A stretch of 64,000 nt of DNA from Paenibacillus sp. FSL H7-0357 (GTDB taxonomy: Bacteria; Bacillota; Bacilli; Paenibacillales; Paenibacillaceae): NCBI RefSeq assembly GCF_000758525.1, contig NZ_CP009241.1, positions 6,448,001-6,512,000 on the forward strand, in the 5' to 3' direction. The notes beneath the pieces were generated by a model. The model worked only from the letters and a program-made list of their open reading frames with translations. It ran no database searches and was not told where the DNA came from. The position numbers were made by a program, and so were the translations under genes. Below are positions 17,924-26,741 of the stretch, piece after piece (positions within the stretch are counted from its first letter, which is position 1; every line of letters begins with the position of its first letter).

Positions 17924-18673
17924 TTATGATTGATCAGCATAACGCCACCAGGAGAGTGTGCCGATCAAGCCAATACCACCGGTCAGATACGGAAGGCTGA
18001 GACTCAGAGCCTGCAAATGGGCATTTTCCTCCCCCGAAGCGCCGCTGAGGAGCCCGGGGATGGCCCATGGGATATATTCCGTAATTCCAATGCCTCTGCC
18101 AAGCTGGGAAATCACAATGGTAAGCACAATGAACCCAAACGCAGACATATACCCGCGTCCAACGCTGGCCATCCAGGCTACCGGAATGCATAGACAGATG
18201 ACCATGATACAGAGCAAAGCATATTCCCTGAAGCTTTGCGCGATGATCTCAAGGCTCCAGCCATCCAACTGGACAAACCAGGCGGTAAGGCTTCCAACCG
18301 CAAACATAAGGAGTGCCAGGACCTCACACCAAACTGTGGCAACCATTAATTTAGCGGCTGCCACACTGTAACGGGAAAGCGGCAATGCCAGTAAATCCTT
18401 AACCGTACGGTCGGAGTATTCCCGGCCGAATATCCAACTGTATATAAAACCGAATCCGATCAATCCTCCGATCGAAACCACATAACCAAGCTCATCCATA
18501 AACCCCGGCACATCCAATATACTCTCTATGTTGTTCTGAGAACCCAGCGATCCGGAAAATACGAGCCCCAGCATAACCGGCAGCAGGATGCTGGTGCCGA
18601 GTGATATCCATAGCAGTCTGGACCGGCGAAGCTTCAAGATTTCCCCTCCTATGGCTGATAACCATTGATTCAT
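17924..18673 (-). CDS. ABC-2 type transporter permease
   Basis: A 249-residue permease with about six helices, like the BcrB/ABC-2 permeases of peptide-antibiotic or lantibiotic exporters. A conserved REYSDRTVKDLLALPLSR segment near residue 80 lies in the cytoplasmic loop. Its start overlaps the stop of the ATPase gene by 4 bp, so the two are translationally coupled. It should form a self-resistance or drug-export complex with that ATPase. The substrate is not shown by the sequence. Confidence 0.87.
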   Translation of the reverse strand: MNQWLSAIGGEILKLRRSRLLWISLGTSILLPVMLGLVFSGSLGSQNNIESILDVPGFMDELGYVVSIGGLIGFGFIYSWIFGREYSDRTVKDLLALPLSRYSVAAAKLMVATVWCEVLALLMFAVGSLTAWFVQLDGWSLEIIAQSFREYALLCIMVICLCIPVAWMASVGRGYMSAFGFIVLTIVISQLGRGIGITEYIPWAIPGLLSGASGEENAHLQALSLSLPYLTGGIGLIGTLSWWRYADQS

Positions 18674-19593
18674 TCTGTTGCTCCCCCTCCGGTTTCAATT
18701 TTTCTAAGAAAATAAGCTTCCAGATCCTCTTCTTCTACACTCAACTGAATGGGCGGCATATTTGCATGGACCAGCAGCTTCGATATCTGCTCAGGACTAG
18801 CTATCGCATGATCGTCGGAGAGCCGCAGCCCTTCCTCGGACCATTTCACCTTATAACCGTGCTGGAGCAGCTTTATCCGGGCAGCTTCAGGATTACGGGT
18901 CTGCACAAGCAGATGTTTCCGGAGAATATGCTGCAGCTCCCTGACCTCCGTTTCCTGAAGCAGCTTGCCATGATGAACAATACCGATCCGTGTCGCCAGT
19001 CTGGCGACCTCGCCCAGGATATGGCTGGAGATAAATATTGTCACCCCGTGAGTCAGGGCAAGCTCGTTAAGCAGCTGCCGAACCTCAACAATTCCAGCGG
19101 GGTCCAGTCCGTTCGTCGGCTCATCCAGAATCAGCACTTTTGGATTATGCAGCATTGCTTTGGCCAGGCCCAGCCGCTGTCCGTTGCCGAGTGACAATTT
19201 ACCGGCCTTGCGGTCCCGGTAGGGGGTTAGCTGCAGCTTGTCCATTACAGAATCTATGGCATCGTGTTCCGGTATGCCCCGCAGACGGCGGATGATCTCC
19301 AGATTCTCCCGGACCGTTAACTCAGGATAAGAATACGGGGTCTCCACCATGTATCCGACGTTCGCCCACAGCTTGTGACTGCCGGCATCCACACGTTGTC
19401 CGAACAAATAGGAAGCTCCGGAATCCGGCCGGATCATCCCCAGCAGCATGCGTATCGTCGTCGTTTTACCCGCACCATTCAGTCCCAGAAATCCGTAGAT
19501 TTCCCCTTGCTCAACATGCAGTGATATTCCGTCTACAGCATGATGGCTTCCGTAATGTTTCGTTAAGCCTTCAGTCTGAATAATAGCATTCAC
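18670..19593 (-). CDS. ABC transporter ATPase (BcrA/CcmA type)
   Basis: A 307-residue ATP-binding subunit. Walker A is GLNGAGKTTT (about residues 37-46), the signature is LSLGNGQRLGLA, Walker B is VLILDEPTNGLD and the H-loop is SSHILGE. The signature motif has GNGQ where most carry GGMKQ, a variation common in ABC-2 ATPases. The C-terminal 90 residues are the usual extension. It starts at a GTG (19593) 7 bp after AAAGGAGG. It is preceded by the CTAACTAGTTAG palindrome, so it is likely repressed by the adjacent TetR. Confidence 0.9.
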   Translation of the reverse strand: MNAIIQTEGLTKHYGSHHAVDGISLHVEQGEIYGFLGLNGAGKTTTIRMLLGMIRPDSGASYLFGQRVDAGSHKLWANVGYMVETPYSYPELTVRENLEIIRRLRGIPEHDAIDSVMDKLQLTPYRDRKAGKLSLGNGQRLGLAKAMLHNPKVLILDEPTNGLDPAGIVEVRQLLNELALTHGVTIFISSHILGEVARLATRIGIVHHGKLLQETEVRELQHILRKHLLVQTRNPEAARIKLLQHGYKVKWSEEGLRLSDDHAIASPEQISKLLVHANMPPIQLSVEEEDLEAYFLRKIETGGGATE

Positions 19594-19612
19594 ATTATCG
19601 CCTCCTTTTATA

Positions 19613-19628
19613 AACTAACTAGTTAGTT
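19613..19628. promoter_or_regulatory. TetR operator in front of the ABC exporter
   Basis: A perfect 16-bp palindrome, AACTAACTAGTTAGTT, 20 bp upstream of the ATPase start. Its core arms CTAAC/GTTAG are identical to those of the palindrome in front of the tetR gene (20367-20378). The shared palindrome supports one regulator for both transcripts. Confidence 0.75.
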
Positions 19629-19638
19629 ATATTTGATG

Positions 19639-19672
19639 AAAATAAAAGCCATCTTCTAGAGTAAAGATGGCT
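19639..19672 (-). terminator. Terminator overlapping the end of the first tetR gene
   Basis: On the minus strand AGCCATCTT pairs with AAGATGGCT (plus positions 19664-19672 and 19647-19655), followed by TTTTATTTT. It overlaps the stop codon of tetR. The exporter genes therefore probably have their own promoter under the palindrome. Confidence 0.7.
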
Positions 19673-20345
19673 CCATGACACCATAAATGACAAACTTCGC
19701 AATCTGATCCATGGTGTGCTCCTTCATCTCCGGGGAGTCCAGCTTGCCCATCACTTCCTTATACCGTGAAAAGGACTGAAGCGTCGCTGTCGTCACATTC
19801 AGAATCAGAATCGGAAACATCGCCGGATCGAAATCCTGCCGGAGGATTCCATTCTGCTTCGCGGCTATGGCCAGCTCATGCAGCTGAGTCATATCATCCG
19901 GGCGGTAGGTGATTTGATTCCAGGTCTTCCAATCCTCAGCGGCCTCCCAGAACAGGATTTTCAAATATCGCGGGTACTCCAGGAGAAACTCATACATTTG
20001 CCGGGTAATCTTCTCCAGAAAACTTTTGAATACAACAGGGTCACTCATGAGACTTGGGTTCTTCAACAGCTCAGCGATTGCCGCCCCGGTTACCTGCTCA
20101 CTAATCTGGTCGGCACGTTTGACTACTTCGGTGTAAAGTCCCAGCTTATCGCCGAAATACTGATAAATCAGGCTTTTGTTATACCCCGAAGCCTTCGCAA
20201 TCCCGTCGATTCGTGCTGCTGAATAACCAAGCTCGGCAAACGTCTCCTCCGCAGCGTCAAGAATCATCCCCTTGGTTCGGGCTGCATCGTAAGTCCGTGA
20301 ACTTCGCTTGCCGTTGCCCTTGCTCCCGCTCTCTGCTGGCGTCAT
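19656..20345 (-). CDS. TetR-family repressor of the ABC exporter
   Basis: A 229-residue regulator with an N-terminal TetR helix-turn-helix (about residues 25-70: AELGYSAARIDGIAKASGYNKSLIYQYFGDK, split here only for description) and a ligand-binding C-terminal domain. A GTG at 20354 overlaps the ribosome binding site AAAGAGGTG, so the ATG at 20345 is chosen. The gene lies just upstream of the ABC exporter on the same strand. Its own promoter carries the CTAACTGGTTAG operator, indicating autoregulation. The inducer is unknown; it is presumably a substrate of the exporter. Confidence 0.9.
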   Translation of the reverse strand: MTPAESGSKGNGKRSSRTYDAARTKGMILDAAEETFAELGYSAARIDGIAKASGYNKSLIYQYFGDKLGLYTEVVKRADQISEQVTGAAIAELLKNPSLMSDPVVFKSFLEKITRQMYEFLLEYPRYLKILFWEAAEDWKTWNQITYRPDDMTQLHELAIAAKQNGILRQDFDPAMFPILILNVTTATLQSFSRYKEVMGKLDSPEMKEHTMDQIAKFVIYGVMEPSLL

Positions 20346-20366
20346 GGTTTTCACCTCTTTTTATAA

Positions 20367-20407
20367 CTAACTGGTTAGATTATATTTAAATGTACTACCG
20401 AAGTCAA
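20367..20407 (-). promoter_or_regulatory. Promoter of the first tetR gene with autoregulatory operator
   Basis: On the minus strand -35 TTGACT (20402-20407) and a perfect -10 TATAAT (20379-20384) are spaced by 17 bp. Directly after the -10 box lies CTAAC-CA-GTTAG (20367-20378), at the transcription start. The same palindrome precedes the exporter ATPase gene. Confidence 0.82.
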
Positions 20408-20431
20408 GAGCACCTATATTCTATTGATCTG

Positions 20432-21004
20432 TTATTGAGAGCGGAGCAACGTTATTTGTCTGGCCAGATAGGACGGTGTATAGGGCATGTCCTTTCGAAG
20501 CCAGGCGACAATCGTACCAATCAAGGCTGCGGAACCGTACCAAATGGCGATCTCTCTTTGTATATTTGCTGATGAGTCCCCCGGGTCACCTTGCTTTCGC
20601 TCCAGTCTTTCAGCAATCATTTCCGACAGCAGCTTGAACAAACGATCCGTGAAGATCGTAATTTGTCTCGATGTAAGAATAACTTTGTAAAATCTTGCAT
20701 TCTCCTCAATATGCTTGAGAAGGTTCTCCAGCAGCGGCCAATCCTCCTTGTCTGCCAACTCCGAATGATTGTTTACTACCTGATGAATGTCCTCGACCAT
20801 ATCATCTGCCATCTTCTCCAGCATATCCGGGAGATCCCGGTAATGCAGATAAAACGTAACGCGATTGATTTTTGCCCGCTCTGCAATGCGGTTTACTGAA
20901 ATTTTCTCGATGTCCATTTCCTCTAGCAGTTCAATCACGGCATTTCTAAGCAATTGACGCGTGCGGAGTATGCGTGGATCTGTTCGCGACGTTGTTTTAT
21001 TCAT
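20432..21004 (-). CDS. TetR-family regulator of the MFS exporter
   Basis: A 190-residue regulator. The helix-turn-helix is at about residues 12-57, with KISVNRIAERAKINRVTFYLHY, described here by its ends ISVNRIAE and TFYLHY. The C-terminal half fits the TetR_C_8-like group that often sits beside drug exporters or dihydroxyacetone-kinase genes. It is divergent from the MFS gene across a 234-bp intergenic region with repeated GTAAACTA boxes. The ATG at 21004 has GGAGCGAG upstream. Confidence 0.88.
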   Translation of the reverse strand: MNKTTSRTDPRILRTRQLLRNAVIELLEEMDIEKISVNRIAERAKINRVTFYLHYRDLPDMLEKMADDMVEDIHQVVNNHSELADKEDWPLLENLLKHIEENARFYKVILTSRQITIFTDRLFKLLSEMIAERLERKQGDPGDSSANIQREIAIWYGSAALIGTIVAWLRKDMPYTPSYLARQITLLRSQ

Positions 21005-21035
21005 TCTTCTCGCTCCATTCTTCTGCTTTCACATC

Positions 21036-21183
21036 GTAAACTACATCTTCTATATAATTGTAGCTTTTTAAACAGTAAAACTACAAATCCGAATTAACTG
21101 TAAACTAATAAACACTTTTTCAGAAAGCGTTGCTTGCTTACATGTAAATTTCATTTATAATCTGATTTATACATTGTAAACTA
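21036..21183. promoter_or_regulatory. Repeated GTAAACTA boxes between tetR and the MFS exporter gene
   Basis: Three exact GTAAACTA copies (21036-21043, 21100-21107 and 21176-21183) and one variant GTAAAACTA (21075-21083) lie in the same orientation. TTGTAG (21058-21063) and CTACAA (21081-21086) form an additional inverted pair. The boxes occupy the divergent promoter region, so they are candidate binding sites for the adjacent TetR. Confidence 0.5.
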
Positions 21184-21237
21184 TACAACACTTTGTATAT
21201 TAAGTCCAAGATCTACGATTTGAAAGGATGGAGTGGA

Positions 21238-22734
21238 GTGAGTAAAGAAATAGAAGCAACAAGCAGTTCCATAAAAAAGGGACCCATCTTATTCATTATG
21301 ATTTTGGGAGCCTTTCTTGCGACGTTGAATCAGACAGTGATGAGCGTTGCCGTGCCGGGATTAATGATTGATTTTAACATCTCAGCGGCAACAGCCCAGT
21401 GGCTGACAACAGGTTATATGCTCGTTAACGGAGTGCTGATTCCGATTACGGCTTATTTAATGCAACGATTTACTACGCGTGAGCTTTTCCAGACTTCCAT
21501 GTTTATTTTCCTGGCAGGAACGATCGTATCGGCCCTTGCCACAAGCTTCCCCCTTCTGCTGACCGGGCGCATGATTCAGGCAGCCGGCGCCGGGATTATT
21601 ATGCCGCTGCTTACCAATGTCATATTAGCCCTCTTCCCTCGTGAAAAGCGGGGAGCAGCCATGGGTATGGTCGGGTTAGCGATTATTTTTGCACCTGCGA
21701 TAGGGCCAACTCTGGCCGGATATATTCTGGAACATTACACCTGGGAAACGATGTTTTACGGGATGATCCCACTTACTGTCATTGTGATCATCTGCGGATT
21801 TATTTATTTGAGGAATGTATCGACACGTTCTTATCCCAAAATTGATATGATCAGCGTCATCCTTTCCACCATCGGTTTTGGAACTTTGCTGTATGGCTTC
21901 AGCCGGGCTGCAAGCGCAGGCTGGTCGAGCGCGGAGGTGCTTTTGTCTCTCGGTGCAGGCATCCTTTCTCTTGCCTTTTTTACTTGGCGGCAGCTGGCTT
22001 CCCAAAACCCGCTTCTTGATCTCCGGGCCTTTAAATACAATATGTTCTCTTTAACCACTGTCATAAGTATCGCGGTTACGATCGTGATGTACGCCGATAT
22101 GATGCTGCTGCCTCTGTATCTTCAGAATGCGCGCGGATATACGGCCATGGAATCTGGCCTGCTGCTGCTTCCCGGCGCGCTTATAATGGGACTGCTCATG
22201 CCGGTCACAGGCAAGCTGTTTGACCGGTTCGGCGCAAAATGGCTGGCCATCATCGGTCTACTGATCACGATTGCGACGACGCTAAGCTTTGTGAACTTGA
22301 CAGACTCGACCAGCTACAGTTATCTGGTACTTATGTCCACAGGCCGGCGGATCGGGATGGCTCTGCTCCTCATGCCTATACAAACCTTAGGGCTGAATCA
22401 ATTGCCAGCCAAGCTTAATGCGCACGGTACAGCCATCTCCAATACCGTTAGACAAGTGGCCGGTGCCGTGGGCACTTCTCTGCTTGTAACGGTGATGACA
22501 AGCCGTACCACGACTCATATGCAGGAGATGATGGCTGCAGGTGGCGCCAAGGGCGCAACACAGGAGCACATGATAATGGAAGCTTCGATTCAGGGCATCA
22601 ATGACGCCTATCTCGTAATTGTGGGAATCGGTATTCTCGGATTGCTGCTCTCCTTCTTCATCAAACAAGTGGGACAAACCTCCGGGAAAGAGCCCGGACA
22701 GAAGCTGAAAACGATCACTGCGGAAGAAGTCTAG
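21238..22734 (+). CDS. DHA2-family MFS multidrug exporter (EmrB/QacA type)
   Basis: A 498-residue membrane protein with about 14 hydrophobic helices, typical of proton-driven DHA2 drug exporters. Family signatures include FLATLNQTVMSVAVPGL in the first helix region and GPTLAGYILEHYTW near helix 5 (motif C). The chosen start is GTG at 21238, 9 bp after AAAGGA. A TTG at 21193 would add 15 residues without a ribosome binding site. The C-terminal tail is hydrophilic. Control by the divergent TetR is likely. Confidence 0.9.
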   Translation: MSKEIEATSSSIKKGPILFIMILGAFLATLNQTVMSVAVPGLMIDFNISAATAQWLTTGYMLVNGVLIPITAYLMQRFTTRELFQTSMFIFLAGTIVSALATSFPLLLTGRMIQAAGAGIIMPLLTNVILALFPREKRGAAMGMVGLAIIFAPAIGPTLAGYILEHYTWETMFYGMIPLTVIVIICGFIYLRNVSTRSYPKIDMISVILSTIGFGTLLYGFSRAASAGWSSAEVLLSLGAGILSLAFFTWRQLASQNPLLDLRAFKYNMFSLTTVISIAVTIVMYADMMLLPLYLQNARGYTAMESGLLLLPGALIMGLLMPVTGKLFDRFGAKWLAIIGLLITIATTLSFVNLTDSTSYSYLVLMSTGRRIGMALLLMPIQTLGLNQLPAKLNAHGTAISNTVRQVAGAVGTSLLVTVMTSRTTTHMQEMMAAGGAKGATQEHMIMEASIQGINDAYLVIVGIGILGLLLSFFIKQVGQTSGKEPGQKLKTITAEEV

Positions 22735-22796
22735 ATTACAGAATAACCAGTACACACCACGACGAAGTTCCAGATAACTAGAACGCACAACTTTCC

Positions 22797-22842
22797 AGCC
22801 CTTTCGCTTCCCAATAGGAAGCCGGAAGGGCTCTATTCTTGT
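22797..22842 (+). terminator. Terminator of the MFS gene
   Basis: AGCCCTTTCGCTTCC pairs with GGAAGCCGGAAGGGCT across a CAATA loop, with minor mismatches, and is followed by a T-rich stretch. It lies about 60 bp after the exporter stop codon. Confidence 0.6.
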
Positions 22843-22933
22843 TCCGGCACATTCTACATGTCTGTATGAAGCCAAATGCAACTTTCCATAAGCAATGTCG
22901 TCTTATTATCATATTCAAAAAAGGTGGGATACA

Positions 22934-23503
22934 ATGCTTAAATCTACCCTGGTTTCCATCCTATTGACGGCTTTCATCCTCTTAACCGCGTGCGCTGGAG
23001 GTCTAAATAAATCCAACACAGCAGTAAATACACCCGGAAACGATGTTAAACCGACAGTATCCCAAAGTCCGTTGAACGGTAATAGCGGGGTAAAAGAACA
23101 AGATATTACGGAGACAAATCTGGAGGATGTATCTAATTTTGATTCGGGAATGTTCATAAACCTGAAATCCTACGAAGATCAGTTAACTGAAGAAAACGTA
23201 TCGGCGCTTTCCGCACTCGAAAAGAATCTTGCAGCGTTGGTTGAGCATAACAACACGGATTATAATGCTGGTTTTGTGAATGAAAAGCTGGTTGACGCTA
23301 TGAAGTATTATTACAGCGAACAATTCCAGTATCGGTTTACAGCGATCGAGAGCATTGAGCCAAATCCGATGAATGATAATTTACACATTACCGTTACCGG
23401 ACAACGTTTGGATACGAATACTCAGACGATTGAGGATGTCAAAATGATGTACGCTCTTGGTCAGAACGACCCGGGAGACTGGGTGATTTATACAATTGAC
23501 TGA
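22934..23503 (+). CDS. Predicted lipoprotein of unknown function
   Basis: A 189-residue lipoprotein with signal peptide and lipobox LLTAC (Cys20). It is followed by a Ser/Thr/Asn-rich linker (about 21-65) and a small globular domain (about 70-189). I do not recognise a family. The ATG at 22934 follows AAAGGTGGG; an upstream in-frame ATG at 22895 has no such site and would mask the signal peptide. It is a single-gene unit between the MFS gene and the convergent siderophore operon, with its own terminator. Confidence 0.7.
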   Translation: MLKSTLVSILLTAFILLTACAGGLNKSNTAVNTPGNDVKPTVSQSPLNGNSGVKEQDITETNLEDVSNFDSGMFINLKSYEDQLTEENVSALSALEKNLAALVEHNNTDYNAGFVNEKLVDAMKYYYSEQFQYRFTAIESIEPNPMNDNLHITVTGQRLDTNTQTIEDVKMMYALGQNDPGDWVIYTID

Positions 23504-23513
23504 GCGTACAAAC

Positions 23514-23546
23514 AAAAAACCGATACCTAAAAGGTACCGGTTTTAA
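23514..23546. terminator. Bidirectional terminator between the lipoprotein and siderophore operon
   Basis: AAAACCG-ATACCT (23516-23528) pairs with AGGTACCGGTTTT (23532-23544) with one mismatch. A-rich and T-rich flanks let it act on both converging transcripts. Confidence 0.75.
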
Positions 23547-23571
23547 GTCATTCTAGTTCTCTTCATCCCTT

Positions 23572-25641
23572 TTACTTCTTGCTGACAAGTGAACGGTACA
23601 TTAGAAACAGGAAATATGGAGCTCCAATGATCATAATAATCAGGCCTGACGGTATTTCTATCGGGGCCATTATGGTTCTTCCAATCGTATCGGCAATGAC
23701 CAGCATTAATCCCCCCAGCAGTCCCGACAAAATAATGGAGCGTCTCGTGTGATGCCCGATCATCATCCGTACTGCATGCGGTGCCATAAGCCCGAGAAAT
23801 CCGATTGTCCCTACGCTGGCAACGGCTCCCGCTGCAAGCAAAACGCCAATAATCATAGCCCACAGCCGCGTTCCCCGAACCGGCAAGCCAAAACCTGTTG
23901 AACTCTCGTCGCCAAACGCCAGCAAATCAAATTTCCGGCCCAGATAATATGCAATCGGCACAAGGACAATCAGAAAGATAAACAGGCTGTAAAACTGATT
24001 CCAGCCCCGGCCATAGGTCGAACCCGTCAGCCAAATAAAGGAACTGCTGCTCCACAGGCTTGCCTTAACGATCATAACCTGTATGCCCGCAGAGCCGACG
24101 GCCGATATAGCGATTCCGAGCAGGATGAGCACGGACGGATTCAAGGCTTTACGCCAGGCCAGAAAGAATACAAAGGCTGCTGCGACAACCCCACCTGCAA
24201 TTGCGGCTAAAGGTAAAACAACTACCGTCAATGCAGGCCATACGAACAGTACGATCATCGCACCAAGCCCGGCGCCTGAGGTCACGCCGATAATCGAAGC
24301 GTCGGCCAGCGGATTGCGGACAGCGCTTTGAATTAAGACACCGCTGACGGCCAGCGCGATACCTCCGCAAGCTGCAACGAGAGTACGCGGAAGCCGCAGA
24401 TTCAGCAGCACAGAAAACGATTGATCTCCCCCGGGAATAAGACTGCCCAGCAAATCAGCCAGCGGAATTCTCGTTCCCCCAAGCGATAAGCTCACAAGGA
24501 TGACAACGAGGAGCAGTGCGGTCATGAATATCGCCGTAGGAACAAAACGCATACGCAGCGCGGCTCCCCCAACGCTCATGGATGACTGTCCGGAGCCTGA
24601 ACCGGAAATATTCTTCATCTTGGTAAGCACCAGCCAAATGAGCCATGGCGCTCCAATAATCGCCATAACCGCACCGACCGGTATCTCACCTACATTGCTC
24701 CGCACCACACGCGCAAGCGTATCCGCTGCCGTAATGAGCAATGCTCCCCACAAGGCGCTCGCGGGAATAAGCAGGCGATGCTTGCGGATACCGCTAAGCC
24801 GGACCAGATGCGGAGCGACCAGACCGACGAAACCTATCGGTCCGACCACACTGACCACGATCGCAGCCATGAGCACGGATATGCCCAGGCCCACTGCCCG
24901 GGTTAACCCTACACGCTGTCCCAGCGAACGGGCGGTTGACTCATCAAGCTCAAGCGCATCGAATTGCCGGCCGGCGAATACTGCCGCCCCAATCAGTGCA
25001 AGGACGAAAGGCCAAGCGTACCGGACACCATCCCAGTCCAGTTGAATCAGGGAACCTGCGCCCCATAAGAATAAATTTTGTGTTTCCGTCTGTTTGAAGA
25101 TATGTAAGGCAGATGTGAACGCACCCAATACCATAGATACGATCATACCCGATAATGCCAGCCGGACAGGCGTGGCCGCCTTGCCTCCACCCAGGAAATA
25201 GGCGGCCATTGCCGCCAGAAGTCCCCCTCCCGCTGCCAGCAAAAACGGGAACTGCTGCTGCATAGCCGGGAAAGCAACCACACCTAGGACAACCATAAAG
25301 TAAGCCCCGGCATTAATCCCCAGCGTATCCGAGGATGCGAGCGGGTTCTTCGTTATGGTTTGCAGTAATGCACCAGCCGCAGCTAAAGCAGCCCCGGCCA
25401 GAATCCCGATAACCGTACGGGGCATCCGGATATCCCAGAGCAGATTATGCTCCATCACATCCTGGCGGTTCAGCAATCCATCCAATAGGGTGGCTGCCGG
25501 AATTTTGGCCTCTCCGAAGCCGAGGCTCAGGAGGAATAGAACGAAGAGGACGGCAAGGCCGCCCCCAAATATTCCAATTAGCCGCCAGGTCATTCCGATT
25601 GAGGATTCCTTGCTACTATTCTCGTTCATCAAAGTACTCAT
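23572..25641 (-). CDS. Fused FecCD-type siderophore ABC permease (two permease units in one chain)
   Basis: A 689-residue membrane protein made of two consecutive FecCD units (about residues 20-345 and 360-689). Each repeats the family pattern: RMPRTVIGILAGAALAAAGALLQ-type near the start of unit 1 (given here as RMPRT and GALLQT) and RLPRTLVAACGG in unit 2. Each unit also has the NPLA loop (TKNPLA and VRNPLA). This is the FhuB arrangement; many Firmicutes keep the halves as separate genes. With the binding lipoprotein it should import Fe(III)-siderophore. The start overlaps the lipoprotein stop by 4 bp (ATGA). No ATPase gene lies in the operon. Confidence 0.92.
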   Translation of the reverse strand: MSTLMNENSSKESSIGMTWRLIGIFGGGLAVLFVLFLLSLGFGEAKIPAATLLDGLLNRQDVMEHNLLWDIRMPRTVIGILAGAALAAAGALLQTITKNPLASSDTLGINAGAYFMVVLGVVAFPAMQQQFPFLLAAGGGLLAAMAAYFLGGGKAATPVRLALSGMIVSMVLGAFTSALHIFKQTETQNLFLWGAGSLIQLDWDGVRYAWPFVLALIGAAVFAGRQFDALELDESTARSLGQRVGLTRAVGLGISVLMAAIVVSVVGPIGFVGLVAPHLVRLSGIRKHRLLIPASALWGALLITAADTLARVVRSNVGEIPVGAVMAIIGAPWLIWLVLTKMKNISGSGSGQSSMSVGGAALRMRFVPTAIFMTALLLVVILVSLSLGGTRIPLADLLGSLIPGGDQSFSVLLNLRLPRTLVAACGGIALAVSGVLIQSAVRNPLADASIIGVTSGAGLGAMIVLFVWPALTVVVLPLAAIAGGVVAAAFVFFLAWRKALNPSVLILLGIAISAVGSAGIQVMIVKASLWSSSSFIWLTGSTYGRGWNQFYSLFIFLIVLVPIAYYLGRKFDLLAFGDESSTGFGLPVRGTRLWAMIIGVLLAAGAVASVGTIGFLGLMAPHAVRMMIGHHTRRSIILSGLLGGLMLVIADTIGRTIMAPIEIPSGLIIMIIGAPYFLFLMYRSLVSKK

Positions 25642-26666
25642 TTCGTTAAACTATTTACAACTTCATCCACGATAACCTTGGAGGAGACCGGACCGCCGAA
25701 CACCCAAGTTGCGCTGCCTAATCCAAAGGTGCGTTTCTCCTTCACGAAGGTAAGGCCTTTCCAGACGGAATTATCCTTCAGCTCGTTCGAGAAAATATCA
25801 TCATCCTTCTGGACGATATAGATCAGATTGGTATCCTGAACCGCAGGCAATGCTTCAACTGTCGATGTGCTGAATCCGTAAGCCTCAAAAGCTTCGGGTT
25901 TCCAATCGTTTTTTAAGCCGATCCGGTCCAGCGTCTGTACCGCCAGAGAATTATCCGTAAAGAGACGCATCGTCGCTGCATTCTGATAGCTGTAGGCTTG
26001 CGTCAGTACATAGTTCAAGCCTTCCTTGCCTGCAGCGGCCAGCTTCGTCTTGGCATCCGCATAATGCGCATCCAAATCTGCCAGGACCTTATCACCTTCC
26101 GCGGTCTTGCCGACAGCGGCTGCAATCGTTTTGAAGATGTCTTCCATCATCGTGTATTGATCGCCTTGGCCTTCAGGCGGATACAGGCCGAAAATCAGCG
26201 TTGGCGCAATGCCCTTCAATTGCTCATAGATGGCTTCATGGCTGTCTGTATTCGCAATAATCAAATCCGGCTTCAGCGCCGCAATCGTCTCCAGATTCGG
26301 CTCACCGCGTGTACCGACATCAGTCACGCCTGCATCCAGGGGCGCTTCGCCAGTTACCCACACCTTATAGTTTTCGTTATCGGCATTCCCTACCGGCTGC
26401 ATGCCGAGGGCAATAATATCTTCAGTAAATGTCCACTCCAGCACTACGACCTTTTGCGCAGGCTTGTCCAGCTTAACCTCACCTTTAGCATCCTTCAGTA
26501 CAATCGGGCCACTCGCCGCTTCACTGCCAGCATTCGTTGCAGTTGCAGTGGCATTGCCAGTTGCGCTTTCGTTAGCTGCCGGACTTTTCGTATTGTTGGA
26601 TCCACAACCTGCCACAACCAGTATGACAGCAATAACCAGAACTAAACTCAACAACCTTTTGTGCAT
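25638..26666 (-). CDS. Iron-siderophore binding lipoprotein
   Basis: A 342-residue lipoprotein of the FecB/BtuF fold (YfiY-like). It has lipobox LVVAGC (Cys21), a Thr/Ala-rich linker (about 25-55) and a binding domain with PQKVVVLEWTFTEDIIALG-like start (PQKVVVLEW near residue 70) and the PDLIIANTD strand. It captures a ferric siderophore for the fused permease. The ATG at 26666 follows AGGGGGAT. A longer reading frame to 26741 runs through the Fur boxes and is not real. Regulation by Fur is strongly indicated by the operators 39-75 bp upstream. Confidence 0.92.
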   Translation of the reverse strand: MHKRLLSLVLVIAVILVVAGCGSNNTKSPAANESATGNATATATNAGSEAASGPIVLKDAKGEVKLDKPAQKVVVLEWTFTEDIIALGMQPVGNADNENYKVWVTGEAPLDAGVTDVGTRGEPNLETIAALKPDLIIANTDSHEAIYEQLKGIAPTLIFGLYPPEGQGDQYTMMEDIFKTIAAAVGKTAEGDKVLADLDAHYADAKTKLAAAGKEGLNYVLTQAYSYQNAATMRLFTDNSLAVQTLDRIGLKNDWKPEAFEAYGFSTSTVEALPAVQDTNLIYIVQKDDDIFSNELKDNSVWKGLTFVKEKRTFGLGSATWVFGGPVSSKVIVDEVVNSLTK

Positions 26667-26704
26667 TTTGTAAATCCCCCTGATATTCAGATATAAGTTC
26701 TCTA

Positions 26705-26740
26705 TGATAATCATTATCGTTATATTGATAATGATTATCA
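26705..26740 (-). promoter_or_regulatory. Two tandem Fur boxes
   Basis: TGATAATGATTATCA (26726-26740) is a perfect 7-1-7 Fur box. TGATAATCATTATCG (26705-26719) is a second one with a single deviation. They lie 39-75 bp upstream of the siderophore-binding lipoprotein start. Iron repression of the operon is established for this motif; its use here is inferred. Confidence 0.92.
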
Positions 26741-26741
26741 T

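Noticed and set aside
26667..26741. Longer siderophore-binding protein start upstream of 26666
   Set aside because: The added residues (Ile-rich) are translated Fur boxes and would remove the lipoprotein signal. AGGGGGAT marks the ATG at 26666.
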